A stretch of DNA of 64,000 nucleotides from assembly GCF_041080795.1 (NCBI RefSeq), contig NZ_CP129674.1:1240001-1304000 (forward strand), in the 5' to 3' direction. Origin of the DNA: Bifidobacterium sp. WK041_4_12 (GTDB lineage Bacteria; Actinomycetota; Actinomycetes; Actinomycetales; Bifidobacteriaceae). Under the pieces are notes generated by a model. That model ran no database searches, was not told where the DNA came from, and was given only the letters and a program-made list of their open reading frames with translations. Shown here piece after piece: positions 42,984 through 50,875 of the stretch. The translations under genes were made by a program, and so were the position numbers. Position 1 is the first letter of the stretch. Every line of letters begins with the position of its first letter.

Positions 42984-43967
42984 ATGGATTTCATGACTTT
43001 GCTCACCGACACCACTGCACAGTTGTTTGCACCGACGACCGCAGCCTACGTACTTGCAGCTATCGGCTTGAACATTCATTTCGGCATGACAGGTCTGATG
43101 AACATGGGACAGGCGGGATTCATGCTTCTCGGTGCATACGGATTCGCCATCACGCAGGGCATGGGATGGAATCTCTTCGCCTCATTGCTTGCGGCGCTTG
43201 TTCTGGCTGCCATATATGCGATTCTGCTGGGCATTCCGACATTGAAGCTCGGGCCTGACTATCTTTCGATGGTGACCTTGGCTTCCGCCGAAATCATACG
43301 AATCATTGCACGTTCCACATCGATGACAGCCATCACCGGTGGTTCGGGCGGCATTTCACCTCAGAACTTCACCAATCAATTCGAGAGCAGCTCACCCTTG
43401 CCAGAGGGTCGATCAACGATTCTTCTGTGGTCGTATTCCAACAATGTGGCTGATTCCTGGTGGATTCGCATTGTCTCTTGGGTACTGGTTCTGATTGCAG
43501 CATGGTTGACATGGCGTTGGTTCCATTCACCCTGGGGTCGTGTGCTGAAAGGCATACGCGAGGACGAGAATGCAGTGCGCTCATTGGGTAAATCAGTGAC
43601 CCGCTTCAAGCTCGAGTCACTCTTCTTGGGTGGATCCTTCGGTGCCATCGCAGGCATCATCTTCGTGCTGCCGCGTTCCGTTCAGCCAGACTCACTCGGC
43701 CGTCAGGTCACCTTCTATGTATGGACGATCCTGCTTCTCGGCGGTGCTGCAACGATTTTCGGACCGATTCTAGGATCCTGCCTGCTATGGGTGCTCTTGA
43801 CCTTCGTCAAGGAAATCATGCGAAGTGTCATACCCGACTCCATCATCTCCTCAAGCCAGATTGAATCACTGGGATGGGTCATCGTCGGGGTTGCACTGAT
43901 GTGTCTGGTGATCTTCAGACCGCAAGGATTGCTAGGAGATAGAAAGGAGTTGGCGTTCAATGCGTGA
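42984..43967 (+). CDS. livM: Branched-chain amino acid ABC permease LivM
   Basis: The 327-residue permease has about eight to ten helices and LivM hallmarks: NIHFGMTGLMNMGQAGFML, GPDYLSMVTLASAEIIR, GVLKGIREDENAVRSLGK (the loop that contacts the ATPases) and IFRPQGLLG at the end. It follows livH by 33 bases, and its last codons overlap the start of livG, so translation is coupled. It has no extra domain, unlike LivH. Confidence 0.93.
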   Translation: MDFMTLLTDTTAQLFAPTTAAYVLAAIGLNIHFGMTGLMNMGQAGFMLLGAYGFAITQGMGWNLFASLLAALVLAAIYAILLGIPTLKLGPDYLSMVTLASAEIIRIIARSTSMTAITGGSGGISPQNFTNQFESSSPLPEGRSTILLWSYSNNVADSWWIRIVSWVLVLIAAWLTWRWFHSPWGRVLKGIREDENAVRSLGKSVTRFKLESLFLGGSFGAIAGIIFVLPRSVQPDSLGRQVTFYVWTILLLGGAATIFGPILGSCLLWVLLTFVKEIMRSVIPDSIISSSQIESLGWVIVGVALMCLVIFRPQGLLGDRKELAFNA

Positions 43968-45054
43968 TACATCACAGAACACTCCTGAAGACAAGGCACC
44001 AGTGGAACAATCCGCTGCCACTGCCGCCACGGCAAGTAACGGCACCCATGATGGTGGCGGCCAGCGGTCTGCTTTTCAGGACATGACCAAATGGCCCATG
44101 AACAAGGAGCAAGCCGAGGGGCTTATCTCAACCGCATTCGTGGATCGCGTAGCCAAGGATCTCGAATTCGTGAAACCAATTCCTGGGGTCAAGAAACCCG
44201 ATCCCATACTCGTTGCGGACAAAGTCACACGACGATTCGGAGGCATGACAGCAGTCGATGTAGACCATTTCGAGATTGAACGGCACGGCATTACGGCCCT
44301 GATTGGTCCAAACGGTGCTGGCAAGACGACCTTCTTCAATCTGATGACTGGCTTCGATACGCCGAACACCGGTGCATGGAACTTTGACGGCATGGATTTG
44401 GCCAAGGTATCCCCTGAACAGGTTGCACGCAAGGGCATGGTAAGAACCTTTCAGCTCACCAAGGTCATGAACCGGCTTACGGTCATGGACAACATGCTTC
44501 TGGGTTCGCAGCGTCAGAGCGGCGAAGGCATGCTGCGTTCATTGGTTCCAGGACTGTGGAAGTCACGCGAACGAGAGATCACCGAACAGGCCAGTGAGCT
44601 GCTCAAGAGATTCCTGCTCTGGAAGAAGAAGGATGATTATGCCGGATCACTGTCGGGAGGTCAGCGAAAATTGCTCGAAATGGCTCGTGCCTTGATGAGC
44701 AATCCGAAACTGGTCATGCTTGACGAACCTATGGCAGGTGTGAATCCGGCGTTGAAGCAGTCTCTTCTCGATCATATTCTTTCGCTGCGCGAAGAGGGCA
44801 CGACGGTGCTGTTCGTAGAACACGACATGAACATGGTTCGTCATATTGCCGACTGGATCACCGTCATGGCAGAAGGCAAGATCGTTGCCGAAGGCAAACC
44901 ATCCGAAGTCATGAACGACCAGGCGGTTATCGACGCCTATCTCGGTTCACATGCAAACATCGATCTTGGAGACATTCCCGAGTCGGACGTGACGCAGACA
45001 TCCGCTCCACTCCCACAAGAAGAGCCTTCAGTCGATGGAAAGGAGCAAGCATGA
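43960..45054 (+). CDS. livG: Branched-chain amino acid ABC ATPase LivG, N-terminally extended
   Basis: The ABC domain (about residues 85-340) has Walker A GPNGAGKTT, signature SLSGGQRKLLEMARAL, Walker B LVMLDEP and switch His in EHDMNMV. It ends with the LivG-type VIDAYLGSH. Unlike classical LivG (about 255 residues) there is an N-terminal extension of about 80 residues. Its first part is Ala/Thr-rich and disordered; the second is more ordered (KWPMNKEQAEGLISTAF). A short acidic C-terminal tail is also present. Its start overlaps livM by eight bases and its stop overlaps livF. Confidence 0.93.
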   Translation: MRDTSQNTPEDKAPVEQSAATAATASNGTHDGGGQRSAFQDMTKWPMNKEQAEGLISTAFVDRVAKDLEFVKPIPGVKKPDPILVADKVTRRFGGMTAVDVDHFEIERHGITALIGPNGAGKTTFFNLMTGFDTPNTGAWNFDGMDLAKVSPEQVARKGMVRTFQLTKVMNRLTVMDNMLLGSQRQSGEGMLRSLVPGLWKSREREITEQASELLKRFLLWKKKDDYAGSLSGGQRKLLEMARALMSNPKLVMLDEPMAGVNPALKQSLLDHILSLREEGTTVLFVEHDMNMVRHIADWITVMAEGKIVAEGKPSEVMNDQAVIDAYLGSHANIDLGDIPESDVTQTSAPLPQEEPSVDGKEQA

Positions 45055-45851
45055 CATTGGCAGTCGAAGAACGATCACACGATAGCGAGCTCCGCAGCAA
45101 TGCCCAGACTGAGACGGACACCCAGGAAATATTGCTGGAAGCCGACAATCTCATTGCTGGGTATCTTCCTGGGGTCAACATCCTCAACGGTGCTTCGCTG
45201 ACCTTGCATGATGGCGAAATCGTCGGCATCATCGGCCCCAATGGTGCGGGAAAGTCTACATTGCTGAAATCCCTCTTTGGACTCGTGCACATCAATTCTG
45301 GTTCGTTGACGCTCAAGGGCACTGACATAACCAATATGCGTGCAGACAAGCTCGTAACCCGAGGTGTGGGATTCGTACCGCAGACAGAGAACGTATTCCC
45401 AAGCCTGACGGTGAGCGAAAACATGCAGATGGGTGCATATCAGCATCCGAAGGTGTTCAAGGAACGCTTCGACTACGTAGCTTCCATCTTCCCTCGGATC
45501 GCAGAACGCAAGGATCAGACCGCTGGCTCACTTTCTGGCGGTGAACGGCAGATGGTTGCGATGGGACGCGCGCTGATGATGAAGCCCACGGTGCTGCTGC
45601 TTGACGAGCCTTCTGCCGGTCTGAGCCCGATGCTGCAGGACGAGACCTTCATCCGTGTGCGTCAGGTAAACGCCGCCGGTGTCAGCGTCATCATCGTTGA
45701 ACAGAATGCTCGCCGATGCCTTCAGATTTGCCACCGCGGATATGTTCTGGATCAGGGACGCAACGCCTATACCGGTTCCGGACGAGATCTGCTGAACGAT
45801 CCCAAGGTCATTTCGCTCTATCTCGGCAATCTGGAAGAAGAGGATTCCTGA
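45051..45851 (+). CDS. livF: Branched-chain amino acid ABC ATPase LivF
   Basis: This is a 266-residue ATPase with Walker A GPNGAGKST, Q-loop FVPQTENVFPSLTV, signature SLSGGERQMVAMGRAL, Walker B LLLDEPSAGLSP and switch region VEQNARRCL. The ending (PKVISLYLG) is that of LivF. The first 25 residues are a non-conserved polar extension. The ATG overlaps the livG TGA. It pairs with LivG to energise the LivHM channel. Confidence 0.94.
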   Translation: MTLAVEERSHDSELRSNAQTETDTQEILLEADNLIAGYLPGVNILNGASLTLHDGEIVGIIGPNGAGKSTLLKSLFGLVHINSGSLTLKGTDITNMRADKLVTRGVGFVPQTENVFPSLTVSENMQMGAYQHPKVFKERFDYVASIFPRIAERKDQTAGSLSGGERQMVAMGRALMMKPTVLLLDEPSAGLSPMLQDETFIRVRQVNAAGVSVIIVEQNARRCLQICHRGYVLDQGRNAYTGSGRDLLNDPKVISLYLGNLEEEDS

Positions 45852-45922
45852 TCGGATTCGCTTTTTCACCATTGAAATTTTTCCGTGTTATACCAAACAG
45901 AGAAAAGGAAGAGTAGGGAAAC

Positions 45923-47179
45923 ATGAATAAGAAATCATCAAGAAAGTATCTGTCTTCGACACTCGCTGCAGGCGCCGCGTTGGTGCTCGCATTATCAGGC
46001 TGTGGATCATCCTCATCGAGTTCTTCAGGATCATCCAAAGCATTCGTGCTGGGCGGACTATTCCCAGAGACCGGTTCCTTGGCGTATCTCGGACCGGCTG
46101 AAACCAGCGCATGGAAGCTGGCAGCCAAGGACATCAACGCCGCTGGCGGAGTCCTGGGCACCAAGATTCAGACGGTAAGCGCCGATATTTCCGATGCAGA
46201 CCACGCTGATCAGAACACCGCCGGTGCGCAATCAGTGCTGTCCAAGAATCCGTCCGTGATACTTGGACCTGCATCCAGCTCCGTGGTGCTCAACACATAC
46301 AAGTCCGTAGCCGAGGCGAAGGTTCCCATGATTTCCATGGGTGCAACCTCACCGACCCTTTCAGGCATCAGCCCGTACTTCTTCAGAACGGTTCCGCCTG
46401 ATTCCGTTCAAGGTGCTGTGATGGGCAATCTGATTGCTCAGAATGGCGTTCAGAATCTTGCCATCGCCGTCTTCAACGACACCTATGGCACGAACCTGCG
46501 TGACGCCGTGGTCAAGTCCGCGACGGCAGCAGGTGTAAAGATTGTCTATGGTGAAAAGGACACCTTCGATCCTTCAGAGACCAACTTCTCGTCGCTGGTC
46601 ACCTCGATAAAGGCAACCAAGCCTGATGCTGTTCTGGTCATCGCATTCGATCAGACCAAGCAGCTCCTGAAGGAAATGAGCAGCCAGGGCGTTGACACGA
46701 AGACCAAGCTGTACATGGTCGATGGCAACACTGCCGACTATTCCAAGGACTTCGAGGCTGGCATGCTCAAGGGCGCTCAGGGTACGATTCCAGGCGCTCA
46801 CCCCAGCGATGCTTTCCAGAAGCAACTGAAGTCGGTAACGCCGAAACTCGCTGACTTCACCTATTCCGCAGAGACCTATGATGGTGCGATTCTCGCAGCT
46901 CTCGCCGCTGAAAAGGGCGGTAAAACCGACGGCACCACCATCAAAGACAATCTGGCCGCAGTATCAGGAGCCGATGGTGGCACGACATGCACGAGCTATA
47001 AGGCATGCCTGAGCCTACTCAAGGACAAGAAAGCCATTCATTACAAAGGTCAGTCCGGCATCGGTCCCTTCAACAAGAGCAACGATCCAAGCTCTGCAAG
47101 CATTGGCATCTACCAATTCGATGGCGATAACAAGCCAGTATTCAACCATGCAGAGGAAGGCGACGTCCCCGAGGCATGA
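45923..47179 (+). CDS. livJ: Branched-chain amino acid binding lipoprotein
   Basis: The 418-residue protein has a lipoprotein signal (LVLALSGCGSS) followed by a Ser-rich spacer and a type I periplasmic-binding fold (Leu/Ile/Val-binding family): FVLGGLFPETGSLAYLG, AAKDINAAGGVLG, VILGPASSSVVLN, MISMGATSPTLSG, FRTVPPDSVQG. The ligand Ser/Thr residues of the family (GPASS, GATSP) are present. It is the substrate receptor of the LivHMGF transporter, anchored to the membrane by Lgt-dependent lipidation. A 16-bp stem-loop lies about 85 bases downstream. Confidence 0.94.
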   Translation: MNKKSSRKYLSSTLAAGAALVLALSGCGSSSSSSSGSSKAFVLGGLFPETGSLAYLGPAETSAWKLAAKDINAAGGVLGTKIQTVSADISDADHADQNTAGAQSVLSKNPSVILGPASSSVVLNTYKSVAEAKVPMISMGATSPTLSGISPYFFRTVPPDSVQGAVMGNLIAQNGVQNLAIAVFNDTYGTNLRDAVVKSATAAGVKIVYGEKDTFDPSETNFSSLVTSIKATKPDAVLVIAFDQTKQLLKEMSSQGVDTKTKLYMVDGNTADYSKDFEAGMLKGAQGTIPGAHPSDAFQKQLKSVTPKLADFTYSAETYDGAILAALAAEKGGKTDGTTIKDNLAAVSGADGGTTCTSYKACLSLLKDKKAIHYKGQSGIGPFNKSNDPSSASIGIYQFDGDNKPVFNHAEEGDVPEA

Positions 47180-47262
47180 GCCATGTGATCCGGAAGACCC
47201 AGTCACTGCAGCAGTGTCGAGTGAACTGTAGTGGCTGAACCCCGGAACATGGGAACGAACTA

Positions 47263-47300
47263 CAATGCCTCGCTTGCGCATATCCGCAAGCGAGGCATTG
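47263..47300. terminator. Bidirectional stem-loop terminator
   Basis: Perfect 16-base arms (47263-47278 and 47285-47300; GCCTCGCTTGCG/CGCAAGCGAGGC core) with a 6-base loop lie between the convergent livJ and diflavin reductase genes. No long T-tract is present on either side. The position makes a shared terminator likely. Confidence 0.75.
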
Positions 47301-47383
47301 CCATGTCTGATTCGATTGTCATAGCTGATTGCAAGCCATGTCTTGCTGACAGCACTGTCTTGCTGAAGGCGACTCCTCACACG

Positions 47384-49141
47384 CTACTGCTGAATGTGGT
47401 TGGTGCGCTGCAATTCAGCGATATATGATTCGGCTTCGTCACGTGTCAGTCTGCCGCTGAGCATCACCGCCCGTGTAAGGCTTTGCTCTATGGATGCAAT
47501 CGCCGCATGGTCATGGCCGCAGATATAGAGGTACGCACCCGATTCGAGCCATTCGTAGAGTTTTCTCGCCTGATGCAATACGACATTTTGAACGTGTTCA
47601 CGAACATCACCATAGCGAGACCATGCAATGTCAAGGGATTCGAGCACGCCCTGTTCGAGATACCGTTCGAGTTCATCTCGATAGAGATAGTCCTGCTCGG
47701 GATTTCTGTTGCCGACGATGAGCCAGTTTCTGCCACTTTCGCCAGCATGCAAGGCCCGCTCCTGAAGAAACGCTCGATAGGGTGCGATTGCTGAGCCGAG
47801 ACCAACCATGATGATGTCTGACGACTGCTGCTCAGGAAGTCGGAATCGTTTATTGGCAAGAATTGAAATCGTGATGGGCGTGCCCAGCGGTGCACTTGTC
47901 AGATAGTTGGTGCACTCCCCCACAATGTGCTCATTTCGGAAACCGAACTGAACCTTGGTCACCGTCAGTTCAATATATCCAGACGAGACGGAGGCGGCAT
48001 TCGAAATCGAATACAGACGCCTGTTGCTCGATGTGAACAGCGCAAGCATCTGGTCTGGTGTTATTTGAGCTGGAAAGTCCTGGAACAGCGCATATGGTGG
48101 GTGAGTCTGCGCGTAGTCTCTGAGAACTTGGTTGTCCGTCTGCAGACCGGCAAATGGGCTCTCCGGGGCATATTGCGTGTATCGCTCTATCAGCGCAGGG
48201 GTGTTGCGCGAAATGTCCTTGGAACTTTGCAATATGTCCACGATGCGGGCATCTACCTGAGATGCCTTGTCAGCGAACGCATTCTTCAGAAGACGCTCGA
48301 CCGTCTTGCTGGAATTCGGATACTGAACGGTGACCATGTCGCCGGGAAGGAATGCGGTCTCCATCGAGGGAAGTCGCAGACGTATGCTGTACACCTGTTT
48401 CTCCGAAGTCGACGATGTCAGCATGCTTCGCGCTTCAAGGATGGCTTGGAATTCCTGGAAGCCGTTGGACTTGGCGTTCTTTTTGGTTGTTCCGGCCTGT
48501 GTTATGCCCCTCTGTGCATTCGGCTTCACCGGCGATGAATCATGCATCGCTGTTGCAGTGCGCTGCTGAGCGTCTGGTTGAGACGGATCCTGAGCAGGTG
48601 CTGAGGCTTCCGTGACTTCAGCGTCATCTGCTGCATCGGCTGGAATCTTGGATTTGCTCTGAGGGGTGCCTTGGGAAAGTCGTAGTTCTTTCTGTAACAC
48701 TGGCATGAGTTCATGAATCCACTGCTGCGCCGCCAGTTCATAGTCGAAATCGCATTCGCCGTGCTTCAGGATTCTTCGTGCGCCAAGCTGTTCATATCGT
48801 GCATCGAACTGACGTGCCATCAGGTTGTAGCTTTCGCCGTATGCGCTGTCTCCCAGACCAAGCACGGCAAATGACATCGAGCTCAGCTTCGGCGCATCCT
48901 TGCCCATGATGAAGTCGTAGAGATCCTCCGCCTCGAATGGCGGCTCACCTTCACCCTGCGTCGAGGTGACCATGATAAGGATATCCTCTTCGGCAAAGTC
49001 TTCACATTCGTAATCAATGGAATCGACAAGGCGAACGTTGCTGAAGAGCGGCTGCACCGTTGCGAGCAAATCTTCGGCCACCCCACGGGAATTACCCGTT
49101 TCGGAAGCTGAAAGAATTGTTATATGTCGAGTCTCTTGCAT
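47384..49141 (-). CDS. Diflavin reductase (CysJ-like), orphan
   Basis: The 585-residue protein has an N-terminal flavodoxin domain (about 1-150: SASETGNSRGVAEDL for FMN phosphate, STQGEGEPP, GLGDSAYGE). A polar Ala/Gln/Asp linker (about 165-235) follows. Then come a CysJ/P450-reductase FAD domain (RLYSISNAASVSSG) and an NADPH domain (VGLGSAIAPYRAFLQER, YICGHDHAAIA). It should pass electrons from NADPH via FAD and FMN to a partner. No sulfite reductase hemoprotein, P450 or other acceptor gene is beside it, so the partner is unknown. The NADPH loop has SAIAPY where TGIAPF is usual. Confidence 0.85.
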   Translation of the reverse strand: MQETRHITILSASETGNSRGVAEDLLATVQPLFSNVRLVDSIDYECEDFAEEDILIMVTSTQGEGEPPFEAEDLYDFIMGKDAPKLSSMSFAVLGLGDSAYGESYNLMARQFDARYEQLGARRILKHGECDFDYELAAQQWIHELMPVLQKELRLSQGTPQSKSKIPADAADDAEVTEASAPAQDPSQPDAQQRTATAMHDSSPVKPNAQRGITQAGTTKKNAKSNGFQEFQAILEARSMLTSSTSEKQVYSIRLRLPSMETAFLPGDMVTVQYPNSSKTVERLLKNAFADKASQVDARIVDILQSSKDISRNTPALIERYTQYAPESPFAGLQTDNQVLRDYAQTHPPYALFQDFPAQITPDQMLALFTSSNRRLYSISNAASVSSGYIELTVTKVQFGFRNEHIVGECTNYLTSAPLGTPITISILANKRFRLPEQQSSDIIMVGLGSAIAPYRAFLQERALHAGESGRNWLIVGNRNPEQDYLYRDELERYLEQGVLESLDIAWSRYGDVREHVQNVVLHQARKLYEWLESGAYLYICGHDHAAIASIEQSLTRAVMLSGRLTRDEAESYIAELQRTNHIQQ

Positions 49142-49255
49142 GCCGGTTACCCCGTCCTTGTCATCAATCGTTGAAACATTGTTTCACGCAATGTTCCCAA
49201 ACCCACTGCTGCGGGTTCAATCTATAGTAAATATTCCAGCATGGGTCAAGGCTGG

Positions 49256-50224
49256 CTAGTGTCGTCTGCCACGTTGCTGACGATTTCTCCTGCCATGCCG
49301 AGGCAGTGGCATGCCATGCTGCAATGTGCCCCTGTCGTAGGGTCGTTGAGCCATCGTTTCATGCTGGGTCTGACTGTCTCGATAACTTTTGTGCTCCAAC
49401 GTTGCGTCATGGAACCATTGCGATGCCTGCTCTTCGCTGATTCCGAAGGAACGCTGAACGTCATTGACGAAACGCGTCCAGGCGGCATTCTTGTCGTCTC
49501 TGCTGAGATTTGGACTGCGCATCTGTCCAATGTAGCGTCGAAGAATCATGAGGAACCGACGCTTGTCGGACTGCGAAAGCTTCATGAAGCTCGATACTCC
49601 CTGACTGTCCAACTGCGAGATATCGTTGAAATTCTGCTGTTTCCCAGCATTTGAGATAAATGAGCGTATGGGGATGATGATGAACAGAACCAGCCCAAAG
49701 TATGGACGGAAGTATGCGAGAGCGATGAAGACAACCAATAGCGCGCTATTGGTCAGATAGGCGGAACCGAAAATATAGGTGTACACCTGCTTCATCTGTG
49801 CCGCGTCCTGATATTTTGCTGGCAGTATTGCTCTGGCTATGACCACTTCAAGAATCGTCACGATCAGATACGCCGTGCCGCACAGCATGACGGTGCCTTG
49901 TGCGATGTCCGAGATCATCAGCTTCGTGAACGCGGGGATCAGGGACACTGAAAGAAGCAGCAGAAAGTCAAGAATGATGACCGTATGTGGCACCTTGTCA
50001 ACCTCATTGAACATCAAGGCATGCTTGTACCAGCAGTTGGCAACGAAGCAGAAGCTCACCACATAAATGCCAATATTCTGGGCGAGTTCCATATAGTTCA
50101 GTTCGCCATTGAGAACCTCGACCGGTACGTCCAAGACCATGATGGTAAGGATGATGGCGAAGACCGCATCGCTGAATACGTCGAACCGTTCCTTGAATTT
50201 CTTCACGCAAGTAGTATCCCGCAC
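49256..50224 (-). CDS. TMEM175-family potassium channel-like protein
   Basis: Near the N-terminus the signature R-F-D-x-F-S-D-A-V-F-A-I with LTIMVLD marks a TMEM175 repeat. About six transmembrane segments follow up to residue 200. Bacterial TMEM175 proteins have one repeat and assemble as tetramers to conduct K+. A charged C-terminal cytoplasmic region of about 120 residues follows, ending in an Arg-rich tail (RHGRRNRQQRGRRH), longer than I would expect. The start is uncertain: GTG 50224 or GTG 50206 (VKKFKERF), neither with a clear ribosome site. It is divergent from the M-box region. Confidence 0.8.
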   Translation of the reverse strand: MRDTTCVKKFKERFDVFSDAVFAIILTIMVLDVPVEVLNGELNYMELAQNIGIYVVSFCFVANCWYKHALMFNEVDKVPHTVIILDFLLLLSVSLIPAFTKLMISDIAQGTVMLCGTAYLIVTILEVVIARAILPAKYQDAAQMKQVYTYIFGSAYLTNSALLVVFIALAYFRPYFGLVLFIIIPIRSFISNAGKQQNFNDISQLDSQGVSSFMKLSQSDKRRFLMILRRYIGQMRSPNLSRDDKNAAWTRFVNDVQRSFGISEEQASQWFHDATLEHKSYRDSQTQHETMAQRPYDRGTLQHGMPLPRHGRRNRQQRGRRH

Positions 50225-50300
50225 GCTCTCTACTCGGAGTGTCGCTGCGCTGGTAGTGAAACCGAGAGGGCTGTCGAGAGGACTCGCTGATTGAAGGAAG

Positions 50301-50330
50301 TTGACAAATAAAATGTGTGAAGCCTATCCT
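50301..50330 (+). promoter_or_regulatory. Promoter of the M-box/ABC operon
   Basis: A perfect -35 TTGACA (50301-50306) and a -10 TATCCT (50325-50330) are separated by 18 bases. Transcription would start near 50336-50338, at the first bases of the riboswitch-like leader. This is one of the best sigma-70-type promoters in the window. Confidence 0.75.
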
Positions 50331-50335
50331 TTAGC

Positions 50336-50480
50336 CGTCGGTAGGCGAGACTGCCACGGGGATACGGGTTGCTGCCGCAGCACAGTGGAGACACTGTTCG
50401 TTGGTCAACAATTTTTGTCGAGTCAAGGCATTGATTAATGCAACATCATTGCCCCGTGAGGTTGAAGCTTGAACGATGAC
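50336..50480 (+). promoter_or_regulatory. M-box (Mg2+) riboswitch, candidate
   Basis: The leader just after the promoter follows the M-box (ykoK) consensus in order. It has GTAGGCGAGACTGCC matching the conserved TTAGGTGAGGCTCCT block, then GGATACGGGTTGCTGCC for GGATACAGGCCACTGCC, a variable hairpin, TTGGTCAACA for ATGGGTCAACA, and TAATGCAAC for TAATGCAGC. The distal GCTTGAACGATGA resembles the closing strand. M-box RNAs fold when Mg2+ is high and shut down magnesium transport genes. No intrinsic terminator is obvious after it, so control may act through translation or Rho. The call is made by eye against the remembered consensus. Confidence 0.75.
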
Positions 50481-50544
50481 AACCAAAGGGAAGCACAAAC
50501 CGCTGTCTGAGTTCATGGCATGGTCACCGATGATCGCTGTGTGA
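50476..50544 (+). CDS. Possible leader peptide (22 aa)
   Basis: A 22-codon frame (MTTKGKHKPLSEFMAWSPMI...) starts at the 3' end of the M-box-like RNA. It has no good ribosome binding site, but its start would be in the riboswitch closing helix. If translated it could couple Mg2+-dependent folding to downstream expression. This is speculative. Confidence 0.25.
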   Translation: MTTKGKHKPLSEFMAWSPMIAV

Positions 50545-50563
50545 ACCTAAGGGGGTGGGAATC

Positions 50564-50713
50564 ATGGATAGTGATAGTGCACATCAATCCGATAGTCATA
50601 GATGTTCGAGATTCATAGCTGCACCAGGTATAGCTGTTTCATCCAATTCCACCCATACGAAACCCCAATCGATTACTGTGTCAATCACGCTACCTTGCCA
50701 TATGACGCTGTGA
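50564..50713 (+). CDS. Possible small ORF in the M-box leader (49 aa)
   Basis: A 49-codon frame starts at ATG 50564 directly behind a strong purine-rich site (AAGGGGGTGGGA, five bases away). The peptide is Ser/His/Thr-rich and low in hydrophobic residues (MDSDSAHQSDSHRCSRF...), with no known motif. The good ribosome site is the main argument for it. It may be a regulatory leader ORF before the permease, or chance. Confidence 0.35.
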   Translation: MDSDSAHQSDSHRCSRFIAAPGIAVSSNSTHTKPQSITVSITLPCHMTL

Positions 50714-50875
50714 ACTGACTCATTGCTCTTCTGCGGTGTAGTCAGTCAGGAAGCACGCCATCAATGCACGTCTAGCGCGGCAGTATAACGGCAGATTCCA
50801 GAGAAGGGCCTGTTTCGTCCTTCAAGCCGCAGAAGGTTTCAGTGTGGGTGAGCAACCGTCGAAAAGAGGTTCCCC

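Larger units (their letters stand above)
50225..50875. other. 651-base intergenic/leader region
   Basis: Between the TMEM175-like gene and the duplicated permease there is no gene longer than 50 codons. In order it holds the TMEM175 upstream region (50225-50300), a promoter, the M-box-like aptamer, the two short frames listed separately, and about 160 bases (50714-50875) with no clear feature apart from the AGAGG ribosome site of the permease gene. Confidence 0.7.

Noticed and set aside
50336..50480. Guanidine-I (ykkC) riboswitch, considered because of the NrtB/SsuC-type transporter
   Set aside because: The ykkC core blocks are absent, whereas the M-box blocks appear in order.
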